A stretch of DNA of 64,000 nt from an uncultured Clostridia bacterium (lineage in GTDB: Bacteria; Bacillota; Clostridia; TANB77; CAG-508): contig CAKPRQ010000005.1 in assembly GCA_934182605.1 (NCBI GenBank), forward strand, positions 38,468 to 102,467, in the 5' to 3' direction. This document shows positions 36,221-44,425 of this stretch, in pieces. The notes below the pieces were generated by a model. That model was not told the origin of the DNA, did no database searches, and saw only the letters and a list, made by a program, of their open reading frames with translations. Within the stretch, counting starts at the first letter, position 1. Each line of letters opens with the position of its first letter. A program made the translations under genes and the position numbers.

Positions 36221-36257
36221 CAAAAACAAAAATAGGATTTAACAAATTGTTAAATCC
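36221..36257 (-). terminator. Terminator of tRNA-fMet
   Basis: GGATTTAACAA / TTGTTAAATCC palindrome followed on the minus strand by TATTTTTGTTTTTG, 11 bases past the tRNA CCA end. Confidence 0.85.
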
Positions 36258-36267
36258 CTTTATTTTT

Positions 36268-36343
36268 TGGTTGCGGGAGTAAGACTCGAACTTACGACCT
36301 TTGGGTTATGAGCCCAACGAGCTGCCAACTGCTCCATCCCGCG
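36268..36343 (-). tRNA. tRNA-fMet (CAT), initiator
   Basis: 76 bases with encoded CCA. The anticodon arm has GGG/CCC pairs around CTCATAA, and position 1 (C) faces A72, so the first acceptor pair is mismatched. Both are hallmarks of the initiator tRNA. T-loop TTCGAGT and other arms are regular. Confidence 0.95.
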
Positions 36344-36382
36344 ATATTAATTATTAGTTACATAAAATCTACTAACATAATT

Positions 36383-36411
36383 ATTATATTATATTTTTTT
36401 GACAATGTCAA
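36383..36411 (-). promoter_or_regulatory. Promoter of tRNA-fMet
   Basis: Minus strand TTGACA (36406-36411), 17 bases, TATAAT (36383-36388): a perfect consensus promoter about 40 bases before the tRNA. Confidence 0.85.
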
Positions 36412-36511
36412 GAAAAAATCGATTTTTTTGTCATTTTTTGTAAAAAATATAATAATTAATTTAGAAATGTTTATAAATTCTAAATTAACTATTATTAATA
36501 TATTCATAAAT

Positions 36512-37969
36512 TTAATTTTTATTCACAGAATTTATATTTTTAATTTTTTTATTTTCTATTTTTAACCCACTTTTTGAAAAAAGTATTATTAATAAAACTA
36601 GTATACTTATTAAAGAAAAGCAATAGGTTTTAGAGGCATTTTCTACACCTAAATAAAAATAATATGATATTAATAATTCATATATCAAAGGTAAATATAA
36701 CGCAATTCTAGTATTTCTTGCATTTTGCCACCCAATTGCTGTAAATAACCATACAAAGTACCAAACACATAAGTTGGAAATATATATTAAAATAAATAAT
36801 AATACTATTACATTCCATCCATTTATAATTCTTCTAAATTTTACTTTCTTTGTGAATAGCAATTTAAAAATATATATTACATAACCTGCAATACATAATA
36901 ATGATATTATTCTTGTTACTATTGAAAAATATTCTATATAGCCTTTTTTACTCAAAAATACGTATATTAATGTTAAAATTGATTCTCTATATTTACTTTG
37001 TTGAATAAACACATAAAATATCATTTCAATATTTCTTAAGTATATTAAATACATCACAATCACGAAAACAATAAATAGTAATCCACTTTTTATACACTTA
37101 AGTACTCTTTTTCCTACTGTTTCATTTCTGTAATAATAAATTAAAATAATTGGTACCAATAATACTGTTATATATTTTATACAGGTAGCACACGCAAAAA
37201 AGAATAATGCTACAACAAGATGTTTTTTATTTATAAAAAAGTATAATGCTAATAATGTAAAAAATACTAAATAAATATCATTATGAACATTTGAAATTGT
37301 TTCAAATAAAATATATGGATTTAATCCATACAGTATTGTCCAAAATTTCTTTCTTGTAATTTTATAAATTAATATTACATTTGCTGTATGTACCACTATT
37401 GCAAATATTTTAAATAATATTAATGCAACTGAAACCTTCGAAAATGATAAAAATGTTATTACACTACATATTAAACTCCACAATGGACCATATATTACTA
37501 ATTGATTATCCCATATAGTTATTGCATTTAAAATTTCATTATTTGAAGTATCATTTACCTCTTTTACATCTGCAATTTTATAATAATAAGGATTAGCTCC
37601 GTAACTGCTTTGTATTTCTCCCGTTGTTGCATACGAAAATACATCTGAACTTGTTATTGGTAAAATAATTGCAAATAGTACTGCTACTATTACTATTAAA
37701 ATAATTATTTCTTTTATATTTTTAAATATTTTATTATGCTTTTTTAAAAACAAAAAATATATTAAAAATAGACTTATAAAAAATATTGCATAGATACTAG
37801 CATTTAAAATGGAATTACCTTTTAATTCTGGATTATTAATAAAAAAATGAAAATAGCTATCACTTTCTAATACAAATCCAGAATTAAAAATATGAATTAT
37901 ACTAGGAATAGCAAATAGAAAAATTATTATTAAATATAAACTCTTTATATTTAAATATTTTTTTATCAT
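36512..37969 (-). CDS. Polytopic GT-C-type glycosyltransferase (MptA/B-like)
   Basis: A 485-residue integral membrane protein with about 12-13 hydrophobic segments. The first extracellular loop region contains 'PITSSDVFSYATTGEIQSSYGANPYYYK', matching the D-containing catalytic loop ('s.D.y.Y...g......NPY') of polyprenol-phosphate-dependent mannosyltransferases, and 'IWDNQLVIYGPLWSL' matches the following 'YGPlw' block. It would transfer a hexose from a lipid-phosphate sugar on the outer face of the membrane. The sugar and acceptor cannot be read. It stands alone, minus strand, downstream of glyA. Confidence 0.75.
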   Translation of the reverse strand: MIKKYLNIKSLYLIIIFLFAIPSIIHIFNSGFVLESDSYFHFFINNPELKGNSILNASIYAIFFISLFLIYFLFLKKHNKIFKNIKEIIILIVIVAVLFAIILPITSSDVFSYATTGEIQSSYGANPYYYKIADVKEVNDTSNNEILNAITIWDNQLVIYGPLWSLICSVITFLSFSKVSVALILFKIFAIVVHTANVILIYKITRKKFWTILYGLNPYILFETISNVHNDIYLVFFTLLALYFFINKKHLVVALFFFACATCIKYITVLLVPIILIYYYRNETVGKRVLKCIKSGLLFIVFVIVMYLIYLRNIEMIFYVFIQQSKYRESILTLIYVFLSKKGYIEYFSIVTRIISLLCIAGYVIYIFKLLFTKKVKFRRIINGWNVIVLLFILIYISNLCVWYFVWLFTAIGWQNARNTRIALYLPLIYELLISYYFYLGVENASKTYCFSLISILVLLIILFSKSGLKIENKKIKNINSVNKN

Positions 37970-38148
37970 TTTATAACAACTCTCTTTTAATTTTTCATCT
38001 AATGCTAAAGGTTAATTATTTTACATATGAAATTTGTATAAATTTTAATATATAAATATTATAAAATTCAAAATTTAAATAAAACACTTTCACTATATAC
38101 TAAGTCTCTATATTTTAATTGAAAATCATAACTTTTTAAATTTACACT

Positions 38149-39384
38149 CTATTTATATAATGGATATTTTTCGCAAATTTCTTTTACTTTTTCCTTTACT
38201 TTAGTTTTATTACTTTCGAAATCATCTGTAATAAGTGAAATTAAATTAGCAATTTCTCTACAATCTTCTTCTTTTAAACCTCTTGTTGTAACTGCTGGAG
38301 TTCCTATTCTTATACCACTAGTTATTGAAGGTTTTTCTGTGTCAAATGGAACTGCATTTTTATTTGCTGTTATTCCTATTTCGTCTAATCTTACTTCCAA
38401 TTCTTTACCAGTAATTCCTTTATTTCTTAAATCTATTAAAATTAAATGATTGTCTGTACCTCCTGAAACCATATTAAAACCTAATTTATCTAATTCATCT
38501 GCCATTGCTTTTGCATTTTTTATAATTTGTCTTTGATATTCTTTAAATTCATCTGTTAATGCTTCTTTAAAGCAAACTGCTTTAGCTGCAATAACATGCA
38601 TTAATGGACCTCCTTGTATACCTGGGAAGACAGATTTATCAATTGCTTTTGCATATTGTTCTTTACATAATATAATTCCACCTCTTGGTCCCCTTAAAGT
38701 TTTATGTGTTGTACTTGTAACGAAATCAGCATATTCTACTGGATTCTGATGTAATCCTGCAGCTACTAAACCAGCAATGTGTGCCATATCTACCATAAGC
38801 ATTGCTCCAACTTTATCTGCAATTTCTTTAAAACGTTTAAAATCAATTTCTCTAGGATATGCACTTGCACCTGTAACTATTAGTTTAGGTTTATATTCTA
38901 ATGCTAGTCTTTCCACTTCATCATAATCTATTCTTCCTGTTTCTTTATCTACACCATAAGATATAAAATTATATAATTTTCCAGATGAATTAACTTTACT
39001 TCCATGTGTTAAATGACCTCCATGTGATAAATTCAACCCCATTACTGTGTCACCATATTCTAATATTGCATTATAAACTGCCATATTGGCTTGTGCACCA
39101 GAATGTGGTTGAACATTTGCATGTTCTGCTCCAAAGATTTTTTTCAATCTTTCTCTTGCCAAATCTTCAACTATATCTACATTTTGACATCCAGCATAGT
39201 ATCTATTTCCTGGATACCCTTCTGCATATTTGTTAGTCATATAACTTCCCATAGCTTCCATAACAGCATAAGATACAAAGTTTTCTGATGCAATTAATTC
39301 TAATTTATTTTGTTGTCTCTTTTTTTCATCCTGAATTGCATTATATACCTCTATATCTTCTTTTCCTAAATTTTTAAAATCCAT
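38149..39384 (-). CDS. glyA: Serine hydroxymethyltransferase
   Basis: A 411-residue PLP enzyme that converts serine and tetrahydrofolate to glycine and methylene-THF. Conserved blocks: 'NKLELIASENFVS', 'NKYAEGYPGNRYYAGC', 'VQPHSGAQANMAVY', 'GGHLTHGSKVNSSGK', 'VDMAHIAGLVAAG', and the PLP lysine in 'TSTTHKTLRGPRGG'. Full family length with no anomalies. A single gene on the minus strand, one of the most conserved proteins in the window. Confidence 0.97.
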   Translation of the reverse strand: MDFKNLGKEDIEVYNAIQDEKKRQQNKLELIASENFVSYAVMEAMGSYMTNKYAEGYPGNRYYAGCQNVDIVEDLARERLKKIFGAEHANVQPHSGAQANMAVYNAILEYGDTVMGLNLSHGGHLTHGSKVNSSGKLYNFISYGVDKETGRIDYDEVERLALEYKPKLIVTGASAYPREIDFKRFKEIADKVGAMLMVDMAHIAGLVAAGLHQNPVEYADFVTSTTHKTLRGPRGGIILCKEQYAKAIDKSVFPGIQGGPLMHVIAAKAVCFKEALTDEFKEYQRQIIKNAKAMADELDKLGFNMVSGGTDNHLILIDLRNKGITGKELEVRLDEIGITANKNAVPFDTEKPSITSGIRIGTPAVTTRGLKEEDCREIANLISLITDDFESNKTKVKEKVKEICEKYPLYK

Positions 39385-39499
39385 ATTACCCCTCCAATTT
39401 TAATTTTTATTTATTATATATATTATTAAATGAAAAGTCAAATAAATAAATTAAATTTAACAAATTTATTACAATTTTATTACTAATTACTTATACAAA

Positions 39500-39544
39500 T
39501 AAAAAGCCCTTTCTTTCTATGAAGTTTCATAAGAAAGAAAGAGC
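39500..39544 (-). terminator. Strong terminator after GC-richer secreted gene
   Basis: A long imperfect stem of about 17 pairs (GCTCTTTCTTTC … GAAAGAAAGGGC on the minus strand) followed by TTTTTATTT. Confidence 0.85.
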
Positions 39545-39553
39545 AAAGAGGCA

Positions 39554-39919
39554 TCAACGCCTTTGAAAGAGGAAAGCCTCAGAGATTCCTTCGTTTTCAT
39601 CCTTGATATATCGATAACAATTCATCTGCAATTGGCCACGTTCCTTGACAACCTTTCGCATTTCCTTCCAGAATACTTCTGAAAAGTCGTAGAAGTAAAT
39701 TTGTACCATCGACTTCTCACCATTTGATTCCTTCAAAAAGGAATCAATTTCCCCAAGTACCTGCATAATTTGATTATGCAGGTCAATCGGTGAGTGAACT
39801 GTACTATAATCCAGCTTCAGTTCACTGTACCGAAGCATCACCTGGTCCTCATCCATTGCCATAGCCACGCTTCCAAAAGAAGCGATGAAAATCACCAGTA
39901 TACAAAGGATAGCCTTCAT
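39554..39919 (-). CDS. Small secreted protein of foreign base composition
   Basis: A 121-residue protein with a clear signal peptide ('MKAILCILVIFIASFGSVAMAMD', cleavage expected near residue 21). The mature part is soluble, with 'KLDYSTVHSPIDLHNQIMQVLGEIDSFL' and 'YFYDFSEVFWKEMRKVVKERGQLQMNCYRYI'; no family is recognised. Its DNA is visibly richer in G+C and uses codons such as CTG, ACC, GCC and CAG that are rare in neighbouring genes, so recent transfer is likely. A consensus ribosome site AGGAGG, its own promoter and a strong terminator make it a self-contained unit between glyA and tRNA-Arg. Confidence 0.75.
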   Translation of the reverse strand: MKAILCILVIFIASFGSVAMAMDEDQVMLRYSELKLDYSTVHSPIDLHNQIMQVLGEIDSFLKESNGEKSMVQIYFYDFSEVFWKEMRKVVKERGQLQMNCYRYIKDENEGISEAFLFQRR

Positions 39920-39947
39920 ATTTCCTCCTAATAAGTTTTATATTACA

Positions 39948-39977
39948 ATTATACCATACATTTACAAATGTGTCTAA
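39948..39977 (-). promoter_or_regulatory. Promoter of the secreted protein gene
   Basis: Minus strand TTAGAC (39972-39977), 18 bases, TATAAT (39948-39953), about 30 bases before the ATG. Confidence 0.65.
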
Positions 39978-40029
39978 TAACACTCCCATTAAACTTTAAA
40001 AATATTTTCAAAAATATTCACTACAATTA

Positions 40030-40058
40030 TTGACAAATTAAATAAAAAGTGTTATTAT
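40030..40058 (+). promoter_or_regulatory. Promoter of tRNA-Arg
   Basis: TTGACA (40030-40035), 17 bases, TATTAT (40053-40058), 15 bases before the tRNA. Confidence 0.8.
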
Positions 40059-40073
40059 ATATGAGTACGTTAT

Positions 40074-40150
40074 GGATTGGTAGCTCAGCTGGATAGAGCA
40101 ACGGATTTCTAATCCGTGGGTCGGGGGTTCGAATCCCTCCCAGTTCACCA
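40074..40150 (+). tRNA. tRNA-Arg (TCT)
   Basis: 77 bases including encoded CCA. Acceptor stem GGATTGG/CCAGTTC pairs with two G-T wobbles. The anticodon loop TTTCTAA gives anticodon TCT (reads AGA, the dominant Arg codon here). Confidence 0.95.
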
Positions 40151-40162
40151 TAATTTGTAACG

Positions 40163-40196
40163 AAAAATCGTTGAAATATCAACGATTTTTTATTTT
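40163..40196 (+). terminator. Terminator of tRNA-Arg
   Basis: AAAAATCGTTGA / TCAACGATTTTT stem with a four-base loop, then TTATTTTTT. Confidence 0.9.
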
Positions 40197-40250
40197 TTAT
40201 TCACTTTAATACATATATATAAACTTTTATATGTTACTCCATTTTTAAAC

Positions 40251-40283
40251 AAAAAAGCTAATAAAACATTAAATTTTATTAGC
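40251..40283 (-). terminator. Terminator of XRE gene
   Basis: GCTAATAAAA / TTTTATTAGC stem followed by TTTTTT on the minus strand, 17 bases after the gene. Confidence 0.85.
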
Positions 40284-40299
40284 CATTATTATAAAATAA

Positions 40300-40548
40300 T
40301 TATTTGTCATTCTTTTCAAATACAACATCTTCAAAATTAGGATCCTCAAAGAACTCTGGTAATGTGATATTAAAACCTTCACATATATGAAGTAATACAC
40401 CTAATGTGGGTAAATTATTTCTTCCACTTATAACAGCATAAACAGTTGCCTTTGGTAAGCCGCTTGCTTTATATAAGTCCCAAGGTTTCATATTCTTCTC
40501 CTTTAAATAATGTTGTATTCTTGCTCTAACTAATTCATCTAATTGCAT
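40300..40548 (-). CDS. Small XRE-family regulator
   Basis: An 82-residue Cro/CI-type protein: 'VRARIQHYLKEKNMKPWDLYKASGLPKATVYAVISGRNNLPTLGVLLHICEGFNITLPEFFED' is a complete helix-turn-helix domain of the YazB/HTH_26 size. A GAGGGGGG ribosome site lies before ATG 40548. It is divergent from a 52-residue ORF, separated by about 110 bp. Target unknown. Confidence 0.88.
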   Translation of the reverse strand: MQLDELVRARIQHYLKEKNMKPWDLYKASGLPKATVYAVISGRNNLPTLGVLLHICEGFNITLPEFFEDPNFEDVVFEKNDK

Positions 40549-40659
40549 AGATATTCCCCCCTCAATAGAAAAATTATACCAATTTATGCAACAATTTTAG
40601 TTGATTTGTGTAGACTCGAGCATAAAAAAATGTTATAATTATTTACTAGAGGTGATATT

Positions 40660-40818
40660 ATGTTAAAAAATATTAAAAATTATGATAAAAATAATAATTC
40701 AAATATTATAAATAAATTTACAATAAAAACTCCTTCTCAGCCTATAGAAACACCACATTACATAAAACAAAATATAAGAAAAACTATAGATTATCTCTTT
40801 TCAAATAATATTAAGTAA
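40660..40818 (+). CDS. 52-residue hypothetical protein
   Basis: ATG 40660 follows AGAGGTGAT with good spacing, and TAGACT-17 bases-TATAAT lies upstream, so expression is plausible. The product (MLKNIKNYDKNNNSNIINKF…IETPHYIKQNIRKTIDYLFSNNIK) is Asn/Lys-rich, basic and without a membrane segment. It is divergent from the XRE gene, which may control it. Not recognised. Confidence 0.55.
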   Translation: MLKNIKNYDKNNNSNIINKFTIKTPSQPIETPHYIKQNIRKTIDYLFSNNIK

Positions 40819-40902
40819 TTCTATATTTATTATATGTTTATTTTTGTATAATATTTATAATTAAATGAATTTACATTATTTTCAAAATATATTTTTCTAA
40901 AA

Positions 40903-40943
40903 AATAAAAAGTATTAATAAAATTTCTCTTATTAATACTTTTT
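40903..40943 (-). terminator. Terminator of lemA-htpX operon
   Basis: AAAGTATTAATAA / TTATTAATACTTTTT stem on the minus strand followed by a T-rich tract, 16 bases after the gene. Confidence 0.85.
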
Positions 40944-40958
40944 ATAATTATATTTCCT

Positions 40959-41843
40959 TTATCTTATATTTCTTAAAGCTTCTACTCTATCTTCTATAGA
41001 AGGATGAGTTGATAGTAAACTTGTTGATTTTCTTTTAGCCCTTAAACCTTTTTTAAATGGATTTACAATGTACATATGTGCAGTTGCTGAACTCTCAGAA
41101 CCTAATTTTCTTGTATCTCCATTTAATTTTAATAAAGCATCTATCAGGCCTTGAGGATTTCTAGTAAATTCCACGGCTGTTGCATCAGCTAAATATTCTC
41201 TTCTTCTTGATACTGCAAGTTGTATTAAAGTTGAAAAAATTGGTGCCAATATTAAGCATATTAATCCTACTATCATTAGAATCGGATTTTTGTTATTATC
41301 CCTATCTGAAAATATAAATACTCTTGTAAATATATCAGACAGCATTACTACTAATCCAACCATTACAGATATAACTGCTGATAATCGTATATCGTAGTTT
41401 TTTATATGAGCCATTTCGTGAGCTACTACACCTTCTAATTCATAATATTCTAAATTTTCTAATAATGCAGATGTCACACAAATTACAGAATTTTGAGGAT
41501 TTCTCCCTGTTGCAAAAGCATTCATTTGTGGTGAATCCATTACATATAATTTCGGTCTTGCAGGTAATCCTGAAGCTACCATTAAAGAATCTAAAATATT
41601 TATAAGTTTTTTATCTTCTTCCTCCGTTGCAGGTCTAGCATTACTCATTTTTAATATAATCTTATCACTATAATAATAAGATGACCAAGCAGATGTTATT
41701 GAAACCGCTAATGCTATTACTATAGACATTGGTCCTAAATCAAACGCATAACAGACATAATAGACAATTAAAGTTATCATAACTATAAATATAGAAACAA
41801 TTATACCTGTTTTAAATTTATTCTTTTTTACATCTTCTAACAT
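40959..41843 (-). CDS. htpX: HtpX-like M48 zinc metalloprotease
   Basis: A 294-residue membrane protease with two N-terminal transmembrane helices (about 15-55), the zinc motif 'EGVVAHEMAHIKNYD' (HExxH), two further hydrophobic helices (about 155-215) and the third ligand region 'SRRREYLADATAVEFT' (Glu). The ending 'STSLLSTHPSIEDRVEALRNI' is the canonical HtpX end. It degrades misfolded membrane proteins. It follows lemA by ten bases, a pairing common in Bacillota and Thermotoga-like genomes. Confidence 0.95.
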   Translation of the reverse strand: MLEDVKKNKFKTGIIVSIFIVMITLIVYYVCYAFDLGPMSIVIALAVSITSAWSSYYYSDKIILKMSNARPATEEEDKKLINILDSLMVASGLPARPKLYVMDSPQMNAFATGRNPQNSVICVTSALLENLEYYELEGVVAHEMAHIKNYDIRLSAVISVMVGLVVMLSDIFTRVFIFSDRDNNKNPILMIVGLICLILAPIFSTLIQLAVSRRREYLADATAVEFTRNPQGLIDALLKLNGDTRKLGSESSATAHMYIVNPFKKGLRAKRKSTSLLSTHPSIEDRVEALRNIR

Positions 41844-41853
41844 CTATTTGCTC

Positions 41854-42411
41854 CTACTTATCAAATGATACTTTTACATTTTTTCTTGCTTCTTCATTTT
41901 CAACTTCAAATAATTCCTTCGGTTTAAATTTAAACATTGATGCAATTATATTAGATGGAATTACTTCTAACTTTGTGTTATAAATTGTTACACTATCATT
42001 ATAAAATTGCCTTGAAAAAGAAATTTTATTTTCTGTGTTTCTTAATTCCTCTTGTAATTCTGAGAAGCTTTGATTTGCTTTTAAATCTGGATAATTTTCA
42101 GACACAGCCATTATTGTTTTTAAAGTATTTGATAATTTATTATCTAAATCCGCTTTTTCAGCAATAGTTGAAGCATCTGCCCAAGCATTACGTAATTCTG
42201 TTACCTTTGATAAAACAGTTTTTTCATGCTCCATATATCCCTTTACAGTTTCTATTAAATTTGGAATCAAATCAAATCTTCTTTGTAATTGCACATCTAT
42301 TTGACTCCATGCATTTTCTACTTTTTGTCTAGCATTTACTAATCCATTATAAAGTGCAATAACTATAATGATTAATAAAACTATAATTCCTATAAAAATA
42401 ATAATTCCCAT
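41854..42411 (-). CDS. lemA: LemA family protein
   Basis: A 185-residue protein with one N-terminal membrane segment and the LemA signature 'LVNARQKVENAWSQIDVQLQRRFDLIPNLIETVKGYMEHEKTVLSKVTELRNAW'. The rest is the expected helical bundle with 'YPDLKANQSFSELQEELRNTENKISFSRQFYNDSVTIYNTKLEVIPSN'. Function in bacteria is unclear, with roles proposed in membrane protein quality control with HtpX. First gene of the operon. Confidence 0.95.
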   Translation of the reverse strand: MGIIIFIGIIVLLIIIVIALYNGLVNARQKVENAWSQIDVQLQRRFDLIPNLIETVKGYMEHEKTVLSKVTELRNAWADASTIAEKADLDNKLSNTLKTIMAVSENYPDLKANQSFSELQEELRNTENKISFSRQFYNDSVTIYNTKLEVIPSNIIASMFKFKPKELFEVENEEARKNVKVSFDK

Positions 42412-42543
42412 ATTATCTCTCCTTCTTTTTTATTATATGTATTTTTTAATACATTATTATAATAACATATTTTTAAATTTTTTACAATATTTTTGTTCTA
42501 ATTTACGGACAACCCACATATATTATATTATAGTACAACTTTG

Positions 42544-42636
42544 TAAAATCTTGATATAGAGCTATTTTTAGTCAAAACATAGTTAAAGCATAACAAACCA
42601 GGTCTTATTTGCAAATAGCTATATATCAGGATTTCA
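42544..42636. other. Long imperfect hairpin in the leader of the G5/3D gene
   Basis: TTGATATAGAGCTATTT at 42551-42567 is complemented by AAATAGCTATATATCA at 42613-42628, with the pairing extending outward (AAATC/GATTT), around a loop of about 45 bases. It lies upstream of the 3D-gene promoter, so it is either a DNA-level site, the 5' region of a longer transcript, or a small-RNA gene. No known RNA class is recognised. Confidence 0.4.
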
Positions 42637-42685
42637 CAGAAATTATAAGTTTTGTAATTAGGTTTTAACAAATTTTTAGAAATAT

Positions 42686-42714
42686 TTGACAATTAAAGAA
42701 AACTTTGTTATAAT
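42686..42714 (+). promoter_or_regulatory. Promoter of the G5/3D gene
   Basis: TTGACA (42686-42691), 17 bases, TATAAT (42709-42714), then AAGGAGG before ATG 42745. Confidence 0.9.
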
Positions 42715-42744
42715 GAATTTGTTGTTTAAGGAGGAATATTTTTT

Positions 42745-43725
42745 ATGTTCAAAAGAAAAAATGCCATTCTTAAAATAGGAATTTTGTGCATTATATTTTT
42801 CTTTGCATTAAGTATTGTAGTTTTAGGAGATAAAGTAAATTTATCTACAGTAAAAGTTCAATTTGCTAATGGATCTGAAATAAATATTTTTACAACTAAA
42901 AGTAAAATTGCTGACATATTAGCAGATGCCAACATTGTTCTTCTTGAAACTGAAACAGTTTCACCTAATTTAGGGGAAAATCTAACTGAGAAAAAGAAAA
43001 TCGTAATTTCAGACATTAATAATACCATTACAGTATCTAACGAAAAAGTTCAAGACATAACTAATGAAACTTTAAAAGATGATTACGGAACGATAACAGA
43101 AAAAATAATAACTGTTCAAGAAGAAATACCATTTGAGACTATCGAAAAGAATGTGGAAAGTAATGTAAATGGTGTTAAAACTACAAATAAAGTTCTACAA
43201 GAAGGTGTAAACGGATTAAAAGAAATAACTTATAAATGTAAATATAAAAATTCTGTTGAAATATCAAGAGAAGATGTTTCTTCTAAAATTATAAAAGAAC
43301 CTATAAACAAAATTGTGCAAATTGTAGTCCAAACCGTAACTTCAAGAAGTACTACAATAAGAACAGGTACTGCTGGTTCACTTGCAAGTAAAGTTGCAAA
43401 TATAACACCTGTTGAAAAATCTATGAATGTATCAGCATATACAGCATCAACTTGTGGAAAGTCACCTTCAAGTCTTGGGTATGGTGTTACAGCTTCTGGT
43501 GCTAAAGCCTCTGCTTGGTATACAGTAGCAGCAGGTAGTGGATATAAAATTGGAACTGTTATATACATTCCATATTTTGAAAATGCTCCAAATAAAGGTT
43601 GGTTCGTAGTACAAGACAGAGGTGGTGCAATATCTAATTCAAAATTAGATATATATATGGATACTTATAATGAATGTATACAGTTCGGTAGAAGAAATTT
43701 AACTTGTTACGTGTATGAAATGTAA
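42745..43725 (+). CDS. YabE-like cell-wall protein with DUF348, G5 and 3D domains
   Basis: A 326-residue exported protein with an N-terminal hydrophobic signal/anchor (about 9-28), one DUF348 repeat ('VKVQFANGSEINIFTTKSKIADILADANIVL'), a G5 domain (about 125-205, 'ITVQEEIPFETIEKN…KVLQEGVNGLKEITYK') and a C-terminal 3D domain (about 230-326) with 'SAYTASTCGKSPSSLGYGVTASG' and 'FVVQDRGGAISNSKLDIYMDTYNEC', which holds the conserved Asp residues. This is the Rpf/Sps-related architecture of wall-active lytic transglycosylase-like proteins in Bacillota. Confidence 0.93.
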   Translation: MFKRKNAILKIGILCIIFFFALSIVVLGDKVNLSTVKVQFANGSEINIFTTKSKIADILADANIVLLETETVSPNLGENLTEKKKIVISDINNTITVSNEKVQDITNETLKDDYGTITEKIITVQEEIPFETIEKNVESNVNGVKTTNKVLQEGVNGLKEITYKCKYKNSVEISREDVSSKIIKEPINKIVQIVVQTVTSRSTTIRTGTAGSLASKVANITPVEKSMNVSAYTASTCGKSPSSLGYGVTASGAKASAWYTVAAGSGYKIGTVIYIPYFENAPNKGWFVVQDRGGAISNSKLDIYMDTYNECIQFGRRNLTCYVYEM

Positions 43726-43743
43726 AAAATTTTAAAAAAATAC

Positions 43744-43772
43744 TTGAATTTTATAAAAAAATATGTTATTAT
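43744..43772 (+). promoter_or_regulatory. Promoter of tRNA-Pro
   Basis: TTGAAT (43744-43749), 17 bases, TATTAT (43767-43772). Between it and the tRNA is an inverted repeat ATAAGTAC … GTACTTAT (about 43775-43800). Confidence 0.65.
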
Positions 43773-43811
43773 ATATAAGTACTTTGTTACAGTACTTATA
43801 TATTTTTATTT

Positions 43812-43887
43812 CGGGGTGTGGCTCAGTTGGTAGAGCGCGTGGTTTGGGACCATGAGGTCGCACGTTCGATCCGTGTCACCCCGACCA
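43812..43887 (+). tRNA. tRNA-Pro (TGG)
   Basis: 76 bases with encoded CCA. Acceptor CGGGGTG/CACCCCG; anticodon loop TTTGGGA gives TGG. Its last 12 bases are duplicated at 45300-45311. Confidence 0.95.
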
Positions 43888-44053
43888 ATTTAGGCTGTTT
43901 TTCAAGAGAATTTAAGAAAATTTAAAAACAGTCAGAAGAATTAAAGAATGCTATTTTCTAAAGATTTAGAAAATAGCATAATTTTTTTGCATTCCAAAAA
44001 ATTCTCAAAAATGCTAGTATTTTGTTCAGAAAAATGTTCCGCAAATTTTTTTT
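43876..44053 (+). repeat. 177-bp direct repeat, copy 1 (tRNA-Pro 3' end plus terminator)
   Basis: Starts with the last 12 bases of tRNA-Pro (TCACCCCGACCA) and runs through the tRNA terminator to TTCCGCAAATTTTTT. It matches 45300-45476 with about ten substitutions by eye. The repeats bracket the Fic gene. Confidence 0.85.
43949..43989 (+). terminator. Terminator of tRNA-Pro
   Basis: TGCTATTTTCTAA / TTAGAAAATAGCA perfect stem, then TAATTTTTTT. A slightly mutated copy lies at 45373-45412 in the second repeat. Confidence 0.85.
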
Positions 44054-44425
44054 ACGAGGAAATTATTGTTCCGCAATGTTCCGCAAAATAAATTTTATTG
44101 ATATTTAGCTAGTTTCAGTGATTTTAACAAAACTGAAAGAAAACTATTGCTATAATTTTCCTTATCTGCTATAATTATAACATCAATAAAAAAATCTAAT
44201 TAACATTACAAAATTTGTTTACTCTGAAACTGATAATTCAATCTAGTAGATAAAAATATATTTGAAGTTTAAATAACACTTGATGAAATATATAAAGACT
44301 ATTAAAAATTACTAAAATTTTACGGAATTCTAGGGCATTATACACCTGAATATTCCACAAAATTAAAAATAATTACTATACTAGCTAAATTATTTTTTAA
44401 AATTAAGAAAAGGAATTGTATAAAT
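44054..44425. other. Non-coding region before Fic, with short repeats
   Basis: No gene. Several copies of TGTTCCGCAAA lie at its left end (44036-44090), also found at 45210-45240 and 45460. A stretch around 44353-44391 (TTCCACAAAATTAAAAATAATTACTATA…) recurs after the Fic gene at 45229-45268. The Fic unit is thus flanked by a second, inner pair of repeats. Confidence 0.55.

Noticed and set aside
43230..43568. 112-codon minus-strand frame inside the G5/3D gene
   Set aside because: It is opposite a well-supported gene with a consensus promoter and ribosome site, and has no recognisable domain.
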